Shown here one piece after another: positions 1 through 8,704 of a stretch of 64,000 nucleotides of DNA. The first letter of the stretch is position 1, and every line of letters begins with the position of its first letter. Both the position numbers and the translations under genes were made by a program. Source of the stretch: Prevotella melaninogenica ATCC 25845. GTDB lineage: Bacteria > Bacteroidota > Bacteroidia > Bacteroidales > Bacteroidaceae. The stretch is taken from assembly GCF_000144405.1 (NCBI RefSeq), contig NC_014370.1, positions 1,617,501 through 1,681,500 on the forward strand. The letters are read 5' to 3'. Below the pieces are notes generated by a model. The model had not been told where the DNA came from, did not search any database, and saw only the letters and a program-made list of their open reading frames with translations.

Positions 1-695
1 TGCTGTTCAAACATAGACCTCTCGATTTCAAAGACTCGTTTTACATCAAAGTAAATGTCAGAAGAAGTGTAATTAGCATTCGTTTCGCCCAAAACAAGAC
101 GGTCACAACTACCGACTACCATCTGACTATTCACCTTAGGAATACCAAAGAAGAAGTAAACAAGGTTATATTCATCCCCCACTGATGTCACGGAGAAAGG
201 ATGTTCCTTACTACCATCACCAGTCATGAAGATTGTATCGAGAATGCGTGATAAACGAACAGAATAGACCTTAAGGCTATCGCTCAACATCCATGATTTA
301 TCAGGTTCGGTGGTTGAAAGTTTTCTGAAATGATAAATCTTAGACACGATAGCATTGGTATTAAGCGGATTGCTGGCAAGAACCTTATCCGCAAGCGTAG
401 CAGCAACATCAAACTTACCTTCGTTCCTGGCTTTCGACATATCAAGTTCCATGAACATATCCCTACCATTATTAAGGTAAGTTCGTCCATAAACAGCCAA
501 GATTTTGTCCTCAGCAGTCAATGTGGTATCAGCGTCAACATTGATAAGAATGTCAACTAACTGCTGAACATGCTGTGGGTTAGCTTTCACTTCTGCCTTT
601 ATCTTATCCCAATTGACAGACATAAATGTCTTATCCGTCTGTGCTGATACTGCTAACGATAGCAGCAACAACACGAAAGCAAACAACTTTCTCAT
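1..695 (-). CDS. DUF4919-like secreted protein (3' end outside window)
   Basis: The reading frame opens at ATG 693-695 and stays open to the window edge, giving about 231 residues without a stop, so the C-terminus is missing. The first ~19 residues form a clear Sec signal peptide (MRKLFAF, a leucine run, then SAQ). The mature part has a helical, TPR-like stretch and then a GDGSKEHPF segment followed by VGDEYNLVYFFFG. I recognise this as typical of the Bacteroidota DUF4919 family, whose biochemical role is unknown. It is probably periplasmic or surface exposed. It lies downstream of yifB on the same strand, 146 bp apart. The family call is from memory of the motif and is moderate; the secretion call is strong. 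Confidence 0.7.
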   Translation of the reverse strand, partial: MRKLFAFVLLLLSLAVSAQTDKTFMSVNWDKIKAEVKANPQHVQQLVDILINVDADTTLTAEDKILAVYGRTYLNNGRDMFMELDMSKARNEGKFDVAATLADKVLASNPLNTNAIVSKIYHFRKLSTTEPDKSWMLSDSLKVYSVRLSRILDTIFMTGDGSKEHPFSVTSVGDEYNLVYFFFGIPKVNSQMVVGSCDRLVLGETNANYTSSDIYFDVKRVFEIERSMFEQ

Positions 696-827
696 AGTCT
701 TTTTGAATTTGTTTTTTTATATTTGTTAAGTCTTTGGGTGTTATTGTATTTCTTCTTTATATAGTTGTCTTAGAATCTCGAGTAATCTTAGGGGTCATAG
801 TTTTCTTAGTTTTCCTTATCTTTATAA

Positions 828-856
828 GGCTGAGAGTGTTCTCATCTCTCAGCCCA
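828..856 (-). terminator. Hairpin overlapping the yifB stop codon
   Basis: Reading the minus strand, GGCTGAGAG and CTCTCAGCC form a perfect 9 bp stem around a 9-base loop. The left arm encodes the last residues of YifB and the stop codon lies in the loop. The tail is only weakly U-rich, so it may be an attenuating hairpin rather than a full terminator. Confidence 0.45.
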
Positions 857-2383
857 GTCGCTTCTATCCAAGTTTCTATACCCTATTGCCTCAGCGATAT
901 GCTGTACTTGTACAGCCTCAGACTCTTCCAAGTCGGCTATCGAACGCGCTACTTTTAGAATCCTGTTATAGGCGCGAGCAGACAGTTTCAAACGCTCCAT
1001 AGCATCACGGAGTAACTTAATAGAGGCTTCATCGGGCTCGGCAAACTCATGAATCATACGCTCAGACATCTGCGCATTACAATGAATATTACGATAACTG
1101 CTAAAGCGATCGGTCTGAATAGCACGTGCACGGATAACACGTTCACGAATAGCAGCACTCGACTCGCCCGGTGTTGCTTGTGATATATCTTTGAAGGGGA
1201 GAGGTGCAATCTCACACTGAATGTCGATTCTGTCCATTAACGGACCTGATATCTTAGCAAGATACTTCTGAATCTGCCCTGGAGTACAAACACAATGATG
1301 CGTAGGGTCAGCAAAATAGCCACACGGACAGGGATTCATACTTGCTACAAACATGAAACTACAAGGATAAGTAACCGTATATTTGGCACGTGAAATCGTT
1401 ATATGACGATCCTCTAAAGGCTGTCGAAGTACCTCTAAAGTGTGTTTATTAAACTCAGGTAACTCATCGCAGAATAACACTCCATTATGTGCAAGGGTTA
1501 TTTCACCCGGCATTGGATTGGCTCCACCACCCACGAGTGCAACCTCAGAGATAGTATGGTGAGGGCTACGGAAAGGACGTTGCGTAATCAGTCCTGTGTC
1601 ACGACGTAACTTACCAGCTATCGAGTGAATCTGAGTTGTTTCTAAACTCTCTGAAAGAGACAAAGGAGGGAGGATAGAAGGAAGGCGCTTTGCCATCATA
1701 CTCTTTCCACTTCCGGGTGGTCCAACCATGATCAGATTATGCCCACCAGCCGCTGCAACCTCTAATGCTCGCTTCACATTCTCTTGACCACGGACATCAG
1801 CAAAGTCGAGGTCGAAAGCATATTGATGCTCGTAAAACTCTTTCCGTGTATCCACAAAACAAGGTTCTGGAGTAGATGTACCATTAAGGAAGTCAATTAC
1901 TTGCAGGATATTATCCATTCCATAGACCTCCAACGTGTCTACCACAGCCGCTTCGTGCTCATTAGCCTTCGGCACAATGATACCTTTAAACTTCTCGGCA
2001 CGTGCCTTGATAGCTATGGGTAGTATGCCTTTAACAGGCTGTAAAGTACCGTCAAGGCTCAATTCTCCCACAAGCATAAACTCTCGCAAACGGTCACAAC
2101 TCATCTTCTCATTGGCAGCCAAGATGGCTATTGCCAATGGGAGATCAAAACTGGAGCCTTCCTTCTTGAGGTCGGCAGGAGCAAGATTGGCGGTGATATC
2201 GGCTACAGGAAACTTGTAACCAGTATTAAGAAGTGCTGCAGCTATACGGTCATGGCTTTCCTTTACCGCTCCGTCTGCAAGACCGGTAAGATGGAACAAC
2301 ACGCCCCGTGTGATACTAACTTCGACTGTCACGGTGGTGACTTCCATTCCGTTGACAGCTGCACAGAATGTTTTTACAAGCAC
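842..2383 (-). CDS. YifB/ComM family Mg-chelatase-like AAA+ ATPase
   Basis: This 513-residue protein has the full YifB/ComM architecture. An N-terminal Lon-protease-like ChlI domain (residues 1-170) is followed by a Mg-chelatase AAA+ module with Walker A GPPGSGKS near residue 222, a Walker B region with FCDELPEF, and a C-terminal Mg-chelatase domain containing SARAYNRILKVARSIADL. A CPCGYFADPTHHCVC cysteine cluster, typical of the family, lies in the AAA part. In naturally competent bacteria ComM is a hexameric helicase promoting branch migration during integration of transforming DNA; that role is inferred here from family membership. The ATG at 2383 gives the usual length and N-terminus. The thioredoxin-like lipoprotein gene ends 12 bp upstream, so co-transcription is likely. 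Confidence 0.95.
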   Translation of the reverse strand: MLVKTFCAAVNGMEVTTVTVEVSITRGVLFHLTGLADGAVKESHDRIAAALLNTGYKFPVADITANLAPADLKKEGSSFDLPLAIAILAANEKMSCDRLREFMLVGELSLDGTLQPVKGILPIAIKARAEKFKGIIVPKANEHEAAVVDTLEVYGMDNILQVIDFLNGTSTPEPCFVDTRKEFYEHQYAFDLDFADVRGQENVKRALEVAAAGGHNLIMVGPPGSGKSMMAKRLPSILPPLSLSESLETTQIHSIAGKLRRDTGLITQRPFRSPHHTISEVALVGGGANPMPGEITLAHNGVLFCDELPEFNKHTLEVLRQPLEDRHITISRAKYTVTYPCSFMFVASMNPCPCGYFADPTHHCVCTPGQIQKYLAKISGPLMDRIDIQCEIAPLPFKDISQATPGESSAAIRERVIRARAIQTDRFSSYRNIHCNAQMSERMIHEFAEPDEASIKLLRDAMERLKLSARAYNRILKVARSIADLEESEAVQVQHIAEAIGYRNLDRSDWAER

Positions 2384-2394
2384 AATATTAGTTT

Positions 2395-3390
2395 TTATTC
2401 GGCGCCATAACGCTGACGGATGGTGTTAGCAGTGATGTTTCTTTCGACTACTTTCCCATTGCGAATGACGATATTATCTGGTATAGTATTAAGACCAAAG
2501 GTTTTGAGTAGTGGTGTATTCAGTAGTTTTCCATCACAAACATTGGAAAACTCAATCCCATCACGCTCTAAAGTCTGCTTTACTTCCTTAGGATTGGCAT
2601 CTACACAAATACCCAAAGCAGCTATCTTTCCTGCTTTCACGGCATCACTCAGCGCACGTTGGACATCAAGACTCTCGTAACTCCATGCTGCCCATGTGCT
2701 GATAATAACGACATCTTTTCCTTGAAAAGTCGCGTTATTAACCGTCTTTCCATTGACATCTTTAGCTGAGAACTTAGGCAACTTACTACCGATTGGCAGT
2801 GAACCTAACTCAGATAGATGTCGTTGAAGACGACCTAAAGTGGCATTATCGGGCTGTTCTTTTATCAATAAAGGTAAAAGCTTTGCAGCCTGCTTATAGT
2901 CAGGAGACTCTGTTTGAACAAGATAACGATTAAGTAAATATGCACTCACAGCAGACTCTGGATGGTCCTTGATAAATGCGATTGCATACTTCAACTCCTC
3001 TGGAGGAGAGACACTTGCTATCTGTTTACGGAACTTAGTCATGAGTTCATTATCCTCCGTGCCCTCTACCTCCATCTCTTTCAAGTGGGAAGCATCCGCT
3101 TTTACCTCAACCGCTTCGCCCGATTCGGCAAAGATTGGTTGTGTAGAATAATTAGGGAAGATGATAATTAACGTAGAAGGTTTGCTACAAGGCTTCTCAT
3201 AAGAGAAACGACCCGCCTCAATCTTGATGGTATCCAAACCCGCAATACCACCATCGGGACTATACACATAAAGCTCACCTTGATTCATATGCAAGAAGCG
3301 TCCTTCCATCTTGAAGTAACCGCTACGAGTACCACAAGAAATTAACAGCAGGGAGAACAAAAGAATGTATGCTATTCGCTTCATGCGCAT
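2395..3390 (-). CDS. Thioredoxin-fold lipoprotein lacking the CxxC motif
   Basis: A 331-residue lipoprotein. The signal peptide ends in a lipobox with Cys19 (LLISCG). Residues ~25-110 resemble the DUF4369 beta domain that precedes TlpA-type thioredoxins in Bacteroidota, residues ~115-195 are helical, and residues ~200-331 form a TlpA/AhpC-like thioredoxin fold (KLPKFSAKDVNGKTV, then VVIISTWAAW). The expected WAxWCxxC active site reads WAAWSYES at 233-240, so both catalytic cysteines are serine. The cis-proline region (LNTIPDNIVI) is kept. It should therefore be redox-inactive and may act as a binding or chaperone-like protein. ATG at 3390 and at 3384 are both possible starts. It lies directly downstream of tRNA-Leu and upstream of yifB. 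Confidence 0.85.
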   Translation of the reverse strand: MRMKRIAYILLFSLLLISCGTRSGYFKMEGRFLHMNQGELYVYSPDGGIAGLDTIKIEAGRFSYEKPCSKPSTLIIIFPNYSTQPIFAESGEAVEVKADASHLKEMEVEGTEDNELMTKFRKQIASVSPPEELKYAIAFIKDHPESAVSAYLLNRYLVQTESPDYKQAAKLLPLLIKEQPDNATLGRLQRHLSELGSLPIGSKLPKFSAKDVNGKTVNNATFQGKDVVIISTWAAWSYESLDVQRALSDAVKAGKIAALGICVDANPKEVKQTLERDGIEFSNVCDGKLLNTPLLKTFGLNTIPDNIVIRNGKVVERNITANTIRQRYGAE

Positions 3391-3406
3391 AGGATTTAAG
3401 AAGAAG

Positions 3407-3492
3407 TGCCGCGAGCGGGACTCGAACCCGCACAGCCATTACTGGCCAAGGGATTTTAAGTCCCTCGTGTCTACCAATTCCACCATTGCGGC
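3407..3492 (-). tRNA. tRNA-Leu (anticodon TAA)
   Basis: An 86-base cloverleaf with the long class II variable arm. The D-arm region reads TGGTGGAATTGGTAGACAC, the anticodon loop is ACTTAAAAT with anticodon TAA, and the T-arm is GCGGG-TTCGAGT-CCCGC. The acceptor strands GCCGCAA and TCGCGGC pair except for an A6-C67 mismatch. The discriminator is A and CCA is not encoded. Confidence 0.96.
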
Positions 3493-3502
3493 AAACCGTT
3501 TG

Positions 3503-3534
3503 CAAAGATAAGGCTAAATCTTCGAACTGGCAAA
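3503..3534 (-). promoter_or_regulatory. Promoter of tRNA-Leu
   Basis: On the minus strand TTTG (3531-3534) is followed after 20 bases by TATCTTTG (3503-3510). This matches the Bacteroidota primary sigma factor elements (-33 TTTG, -7 TAnnTTTG). The mature tRNA begins 10 bases downstream. Confidence 0.8.
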
Positions 3535-3607
3535 GGTTTTGCAAGTTTTTTTATTTATTAGTCTTATTACGCCTATTGAACCAACTATTCCAATCAGGCT
3601 AATTACC

Positions 3608-4192
3608 TTAATTTACGCCCAAAACTCCATACGGGTCCGTACTGCTTGCACGATAGCGTATCAGTTTCTTACCACTATCACCCGAAACAATGTTTCCGCC
3701 AGTGTTAAGGTTATACTTACGATGACAGTTATTACAAGTACCAAAGCCATCACTACTTATCTTCAACTCATAAGAACGCAGTGGAAGCGTATTCGTATTG
3801 AAGCAATTAGGACATTGCAAGTCGTAAGCATAGAAAGGAGAAGGGTTGTCCAAGTTGCCATAACCAACAATAAGTCCATTGTTCAAACCCACATGTTTCC
3901 AGCTCTCCAACCTAAGATCAATCCCATCAAACCACACAGGAGCATTTGATTTCAGTCCTTGATTGTTCTCAAAGAAGAAACAATAACGACCACTGACAAC
4001 GTTAGTTCTTATCGTACAATACACGCCTGGCGATAAAGGATTCATCGCTGAGGCAAGGATGGGGTCTTGATGTGTCTCGTTGTGAAAGGTAAAAAAGTTA
4101 CGATGACTACTATACTCATAGTCAACTACATCACCACAAGATGACAATAGCACTACAAGCATTAACAAAACAGACTGAACAACCTTCTTCAT
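3608..4192 (-). CDS. Lipoprotein with Rieske-like four-cysteine site
   Basis: A 194-residue lipoprotein (lipobox LLSSCG, Cys19). The C-terminal half has the layout of a Rieske domain: YAYDLQCPNC at 121-130, 22 residues, then TCNNCHRKYNLNTGG at 152-166, recalling the Rieske pattern CPxHx...CxxHGxxFDxxTG. The ligands, however, are Cys127, Cys130, Cys153 and Cys156, with His157 adjacent, rather than two Cys and two His. This predicts a rubredoxin- or zinc-ribbon-like centre rather than a classical Rieske [2Fe-2S] cluster. The N-terminal half is not recognised. The upstream SRPBCC gene on the same strand is 64 bp away. Function unknown; the metal-site proposal is inference. Confidence 0.75.
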   Translation of the reverse strand: MKKVVQSVLLMLVVLLSSCGDVVDYEYSSHRNFFTFHNETHQDPILASAMNPLSPGVYCTIRTNVVSGRYCFFFENNQGLKSNAPVWFDGIDLRLESWKHVGLNNGLIVGYGNLDNPSPFYAYDLQCPNCFNTNTLPLRSYELKISSDGFGTCNNCHRKYNLNTGGNIVSGDSGKKLIRYRASSTDPYGVLGVN

Positions 4193-4255
4193 ACCTTACT
4201 CCTTTATCTATACAAAAACCATCACGTCCTCCTCCTTAGGAAGGAGGTAAACGTC

Positions 4256-4705
4256 TTATTCGAACGGAATCATTGCCAAAGCATCGGCAATCTTCTCAAT
4301 ACCTTCCTGTAAAGGCTTTGACACCATACCCTTTGCAAAGAAAGGAATATCGGCATCTATCGTGAGTTTCATCTTTGAAGAAGACTCTGTAACAGGCAGT
4401 ATCTGAATCCAGAAATTAAAGGATAATGGCGAATTAGCACTTTCAAACTTAATCGTCTTAGGCTCTTCACGCTCAATAATACGCATAGAAATCTGACCAA
4501 CAGGGTCAACATTCACAGACAAGGAGTCCTGATCAAAGGTAATATTCTGCAATCTTTCTTTCACCTTATCCATCTCATCATTACCCGTAGAACCTTCTGG
4601 GAGACGTTCCTTCAGACGCTGTACATTATTCAAGTCGCTCAGCGTGTTGTATACACACTGCTGAGAATGAGGAATTTGCTTTACGCTACTTTCAAATTTT
4701 GTCAT
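4256..4705 (-). CDS. SRPBCC/START-like small-ligand domain protein
   Basis: A 149-residue cytoplasmic protein without signal peptide. It begins MTKFESSVKQIPHSQQCVYNTLSDLNNV, the usual first strand and helix of polyketide-cyclase/START-like (SRPBCC) proteins. It continues with strand-rich segments (VGQISMRIIEREEPKTIKFE, PLSFNFWIQIL, SKMKLTIDADIPFF) and ends in the long C-terminal helix (LQEGIEKIADALAMI). The fold binds hydrophobic ligands; no ligand can be named here. It follows pyrE on the same strand with a 175 bp gap, an association I recall from other Bacteroidota. Confidence 0.85.
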   Translation of the reverse strand: MTKFESSVKQIPHSQQCVYNTLSDLNNVQRLKERLPEGSTGNDEMDKVKERLQNITFDQDSLSVNVDPVGQISMRIIEREEPKTIKFESANSPLSFNFWIQILPVTESSSKMKLTIDADIPFFAKGMVSKPLQEGIEKIADALAMIPFE

Positions 4706-4880
4706 TGATAATCTTTATTGGGGAGTTTAAGAGAAAAGAACTGGAAGAAAGCTGAACAGCTTGGAATAGAAGTTTATAACTACCTATAGGGACGCACGAA
4801 GAATGCGTCCTCTACATAAAATTATATTCAATCAATCCCTAAGAAAGAAAGGTCTTTACTTCCAGCGGAATGATTAGAGA

Positions 4881-5513
4881 TTACTTTCTCCAGTTTGCTG
4901 GGTCCTTACGCCAATCATGCAACATAGAAACCTCAGACTCCTTGATATAACCAGTCTCAAGGGCTTTCTCTACAACATGCTCATAATCGGTGAGGGTAAC
5001 AAGTTTTACATTAGCCTCACGGAATGCCTCCTCAGCAACTGGGAAACCATAAGTGTAAGATGCGACCATACCCACAACCTCAAAACCAGCCTCACGAAGT
5101 GCAGCAACAGCTTTCAAAGAAGAGCCACCAGTTGAGATAAGGTCTTCTACTACGACAACCTTAGAACCTGCAGGGAGTTCACCTTCAATCTGATTCTTCA
5201 TACCATGGTCCTTTGGTTTCGGACGAACGTATGCGTATGGCAATGCCAACTCATCAGCAACGAGCATACCCTGTGCGATAGCACCCGTAGCAACACCAGC
5301 CACTGCCGTAGCCTCAGGGAAGTTCTCAAGGATAGCATGAACCAACTCGAGCTTCACAAACGAACGTACATCGTGAAACGATAACGTCTTGCGGTTATCA
5401 CAATAGAATGGTGACTTCCAACCACTTGCCCATGTAAATGGGTCATTAGGTTGCAACTTAATAGCTTTAATTCCGAGCAGTTTGCCTGCAAAGACTTTCT
5501 TTAAATCTTCCAT
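4881..5513 (-). CDS. pyrE: Orotate phosphoribosyltransferase
   Basis: A 210-residue type I phosphoribosyltransferase that joins orotate to PRPP to form OMP in de novo pyrimidine synthesis. The PRPP-binding motif VVVVEDLISTGGSS is clear, as are the N-terminal IKLQPNDPFTWASGWKSPFYCDNR segment, whose first 20 residues are typical of bacterial OPRTase, and the catalytic-loop lysines in YVRPKPKDHG. Length is normal for the family. ATG 5513 is preceded by a candidate -7 box TAAGTTTG on the minus strand near 5542-5549. It leads a short cluster with the SRPBCC gene. An 805 bp gap separates it from the glycan locus upstream. Confidence 0.96.
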   Translation of the reverse strand: MEDLKKVFAGKLLGIKAIKLQPNDPFTWASGWKSPFYCDNRKTLSFHDVRSFVKLELVHAILENFPEATAVAGVATGAIAQGMLVADELALPYAYVRPKPKDHGMKNQIEGELPAGSKVVVVEDLISTGGSSLKAVAALREAGFEVVGMVASYTYGFPVAEEAFREANVKLVTLTDYEHVVEKALETGYIKESEVSMLHDWRKDPANWRK

Positions 5514-6014
5514 CTTGATAGTTTATGGTTATATACTAACTGCAAACTTACACAATTTTTCTGATATCTAAGGATAAAAAGACTATAAAAGAAGATAATG
5601 ATAACAGATACTCTTCGTATCTACTACAAACTGTCTTTCATTCGGTTTTATCTCTGTCTCGCTTCCTTACAACTTTACGCATCAACTTACTCGACAATAT
5701 TCTACACTCGTACTGCTCCTCTACACTATTGCTATCACGCAAAAACACAACGAAAGAAGAAGAAGAAAAGAAGACAAAATGAGAATACGCAAACACACAA
5801 ACAACGCTTCTCCTCTATGTTATATCTTATATGTAAACCAACATCACCTACTTATAAATAGCATTCACCCGACGCTTCAAGTGATGTTTCAACCATCCCT
5901 TATCCCCTTTAAGCCTGTCTCCCCATGAAAGAGAAACCTATTCTACTCCATTTATCAACCTTTCCACATGTTGCATAGCGACAACTACTCAACATTTCGG
6001 AAGAATCAATAATC

Positions 6015-6235
6015 TTATGAAAAATCATTACAAAACATCGAAGTAAACATCTTTAAGACAGGGGTAAAACATCTCCAATAGCCAACTTTATAGCCCACTA
6101 CAAATCAACCCATTACACATAGTACTAAAGAAGACGCCCTTCTTTCATCAAGAAGGGCGTCTTTAACACGCAAGAAGGGCATGTTCTTGAACGCAGAAGG
6201 GCATCTTCTCACATCCTACTTGAGCTTTCCTCGAA
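6015..6235. repeat. Dispersed repeat family A, copy 1 (divergent)
   Basis: This sits in the 805 bp gap between pyrE and the glycan locus (5514-6318), which holds no convincing gene. It starts with GAAAAATCATTACAAAACAT followed by CGAAGTAAACATC, matching the same block of copy 2 at 31391. It then has three spaced units built on AGAAGGGCRTSTT (6139-6215), the counterpart of the AAAAGGGCATCTTTT units of the other copies. It is clearly more diverged than copies 2-4. Two of its units face each other (AAGACGCCCTTCTT / AAGAAGGGCGTCTT, 6131-6164) and could form a strong hairpin. Confidence 0.7.
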
Positions 6236-6249
6236 AGGAGAAGAGAGTA

Positions 6250-6280
6250 ATAACTGAAATATACTGACAATTTCAGTTTG
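6250..6280 (-). terminator. Possible hairpin after the glycan locus
   Basis: AACTGAAAT and ATTTCAGTT form a 9 bp stem about 40 bp past the last gene of the operon. There is no clear U tract on the minus strand, so terminator activity is uncertain. Confidence 0.35.
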
Positions 6281-6318
6281 CATATTTATCATCCCCTTAC
6301 AAAGAAGGAGACGATAGA

Positions 6319-7296
6319 TTAATCATTATCAATTGGTAGGATGAAGTAACCATAGTGGAGATAATTATCCTTCAAGAGCCACATAAGTCCCCATACCTGC
6401 GTATCGGACACTTTGATAATCTCGACATTTACCCCCTCATACGTGGTTGATTCGCCCCAATAATCAGTCTTGACACCAACCTTACCTTCTGCCTTCATAC
6501 CAACAGTAAGGTCGCCAGTGAACCAGCATTTAAGGTAAAGATAATCACTATAGTTCCACTCAGCAATCCTTTTACCACCTTCTTGACCAATTCTCATACT
6601 ACCATACTGACGTGATCTGCCGTCGTCAAAGACCATGATTGGCTCAGTAGAAGCCATGATTGAAGCCTTCTCCTCCTCTGTGAAAGGAATATCGGTTGTG
6701 GTAACCGTCACCTTCACCGTCTTGGTAAGCCCCATCTTGTCCTTGATAGTAACCATTGCCGTACCATTGCTAACGCCTCTGATGGTTATTATACTATCAA
6801 CAATAGAGTGCACTTCAGCAATGTCCTCATGATCACTGACAGCCTCATAGCCACCATTACCACCCGTAACTGTAACCACAGCAGTGCCATCGGTGTGTCC
6901 AACCTTCATGCTCACATTAACTTCCTCCTTATCAAGAAGAATCTTCTTGTACATTGCCTTCACGATTAAACGCTTATAGTTGCCCGCTGCATCAGAAACA
7001 ACAACACCCGTATAACCATGTTTAACAGCAGAGATAGTAATCGCATTGCCTTGAATAGACAGTGTTGCAATATCTGGATTCTCGCAGAAAGCTTTGTAAT
7101 CACCACCTCCTGCCGTCACATTAAACGTAGTTGTCTCACCTACTCCCACACTCACAGTATCGGTATCAAACGTAAGTGCCGTCTCAACCTTTGGTTCAGG
7201 CTTTGTCTTCGGAGTATCTTCATCGCTGCTACATGCTGTGAAGCCAAGCAGAAGAACAGCCGCCATTAGGGCTGAATAGATATATTTCAGTTTCAT
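6319..7296 (-). CDS. Ig-like (BIG2-type) lipoprotein of the glycan locus
   Basis: 325 residues from ATG 7296 (MKLKYIYSALM), chosen because it opens directly into a signal peptide with lipobox GFTACSSDED; an upstream in-frame ATG would add nine polar residues. Three repeated bacterial Ig-like modules follow (ALTFDTDTVSVGVGETTTFNV, first 20 residues diagnostic; ILLDKEEVNVSMKVGHTD; IRGVSNGTAMVTIKDKMG), with the VTxxGGxGGYxA pattern of BIG2 repeats. The C-terminal ~110 residues form an unrecognised strand-rich domain. It is the last gene of the SusC operon, 20 bp after the GH18 gene, and is probably a surface lipoprotein holding or presenting glycan. It could also be structural; no enzyme motif is visible. 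Confidence 0.85.
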   Translation of the reverse strand: MKLKYIYSALMAAVLLLGFTACSSDEDTPKTKPEPKVETALTFDTDTVSVGVGETTTFNVTAGGGDYKAFCENPDIATLSIQGNAITISAVKHGYTGVVVSDAAGNYKRLIVKAMYKKILLDKEEVNVSMKVGHTDGTAVVTVTGGNGGYEAVSDHEDIAEVHSIVDSIITIRGVSNGTAMVTIKDKMGLTKTVKVTVTTTDIPFTEEEKASIMASTEPIMVFDDGRSRQYGSMRIGQEGGKRIAEWNYSDYLYLKCWFTGDLTVGMKAEGKVGVKTDYWGESTTYEGVNVEIIKVSDTQVWGLMWLLKDNYLHYGYFILPIDND

Positions 7297-7316
7297 TGTA
7301 TCGTTGTTTAAGTATG

Positions 7317-8684
7317 TTACCAATCTTTTGCATAACTACCCGTCAGTACGGTTTCTTCTCCATAGAAGGCACGTGTGATATTGTTCAGACGTGTCACATA
7401 GCCATTCCGTGGGGTCAAACCGAATACCATAGTCCCTCCGTAACCATCTGTCTTGATAGAGCGTGCAGTATTAAGAGAGATGATACGGCCTTGTCCAAAC
7501 TCTGACGAACCTTGTATCATCCCCTTAGGTGACAAGTCTTCATAATAAGGAGAAAGGTCACCATAGCGTCCGTAATCCTGTAGAGCATAGTCGATATACT
7601 CGCCTGGCTTATGCCCATCAATGGTTGTCAAGCTACTTGTACGCCCATAGACATAAACCTCAACGAGTTTGTCTGGCATGATGCGCTTACATTCATAGCA
7701 TAAGCGAGACGCTGCTTCAACTGATGGTGTGACAAAGCCAGGATAACTTCCGTAACTTGAATACTCGTCATCAAAGAAGACACCATCGAGGTTGTAAGCC
7801 TCAACAACAGCTTTCAACTCCTGTGCAAACTTAATAGCACCCTCCTTAGAGAGGTTGGCAACGCCTGAGCGATCGTGGTTTCCAAGAATACCAAGAATGA
7901 CTTTCATCCCTTTTTCCTGCAAAGGTTTCAAGTACTTCTCCTTGTAGTCGAGCAGATGTTGTACGTTCTCATTATTATAGTTATACACTTCTCCTATCTC
8001 AGCATTGTAGTTAATGTTACCAGAGAAGAGGATAACCTGATCGAAAACATACTTCTTTGATTCCTTTAATGTGTAACACAGGTTGTGAAGTGGGTTCGCA
8101 TCATTCACCTCCATACAGCTGATTACCTGCAAGCCATTGTCTTTATGACAATTAGGCATCTTACTGATATCACGCACGAAGAGTATGAACTCGCCCTTTT
8201 CCTTTGAGGTTTGACTTGCACCCTTCACCTTCAAAGGAATTGCATATACGCCATTCTCCTTCAGCTCTGGGGCCGTAGAGTACTTAACAGCCACCTTAGA
8301 AGACTTTGTTGTACCAGCTGCTACGGTAGCTGTACCACCGATAGTAACGAGTGCTTCAGGCATAGCTTCGATAGCAGTACCCTTCGCTTTATTATAGTCT
8401 TCAAGAACTTTAGCATCATAGACCAATGTGTAATCTTCATTTGCCTTAGGTGCTTGCGTAAGGTTGACATAGAAGTCTATAGTCCCATTCTCATTGAAAA
8501 TGAGAGAGTCAACATTGCTACATCCATACTTGTCTGTGATGAAAGCAAGGTTATTCTCCAATGTTTTATAACCGCCTTCGTCAACAAGAGGCACGTCAAT
8601 ACTCTCTGAACAGGATAGAGCTAAAGCCATACCAACTATCGAAAGAGCGATGGTTTTTATTTTATTCATATTCATAAATATCAT
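7317..8684 (-). CDS. GH18 endo-beta-N-acetylglucosaminidase (EndoH/EndoF-like) lipoprotein
   Basis: 455 residues. The signal peptide ends in lipobox LALSCSES (Cys25). Residues ~30-172 are a DUF1735 (BT_3987-like N-terminal) domain and residues ~183-455 a GH18 barrel. The active-site strand reads YNLDGVFFDDEYSSYG (298-312), matching the EndoH-type signature LDGVDFDDEY; D305 and E307 are the predicted catalytic pair, while the first Asp of the classical DxxDxDxE motif is Phe. Enzymes of this group cut between the two core GlcNAc residues of N-glycans. Three nearby in-frame ATGs (8684, 8675, 8669) are possible; the last two start MNMNKIK or MNKIK. It lies 20 bp after the DUF1735-LamG gene in the SusC operon. 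Exact glycan type (high mannose or complex) cannot be read from sequence. Confidence 0.9.
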   Translation of the reverse strand: MIFMNMNKIKTIALSIVGMALALSCSESIDVPLVDEGGYKTLENNLAFITDKYGCSNVDSLIFNENGTIDFYVNLTQAPKANEDYTLVYDAKVLEDYNKAKGTAIEAMPEALVTIGGTATVAAGTTKSSKVAVKYSTAPELKENGVYAIPLKVKGASQTSKEKGEFILFVRDISKMPNCHKDNGLQVISCMEVNDANPLHNLCYTLKESKKYVFDQVILFSGNINYNAEIGEVYNYNNENVQHLLDYKEKYLKPLQEKGMKVILGILGNHDRSGVANLSKEGAIKFAQELKAVVEAYNLDGVFFDDEYSSYGSYPGFVTPSVEAASRLCYECKRIMPDKLVEVYVYGRTSSLTTIDGHKPGEYIDYALQDYGRYGDLSPYYEDLSPKGMIQGSSEFGQGRIISLNTARSIKTDGYGGTMVFGLTPRNGYVTRLNNITRAFYGEETVLTGSYAKDW

Positions 8685-8704
8685 TTGATTAAGCGTTTAA
8701 CAGA

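Noticed and set aside
3323..3544. 73-residue minus-strand frame across tRNA-Leu
   Set aside because: It is the read-through of the tRNA gene and the neighbouring lipoprotein start, not a gene.
5598..5861. 87-residue plus-strand frame in the gap before the glycan locus
   Set aside because: No start context, poly-Lys/Gln-Asn low-complexity translation and no similarity to known proteins; the region reads as non-coding AT-rich DNA.
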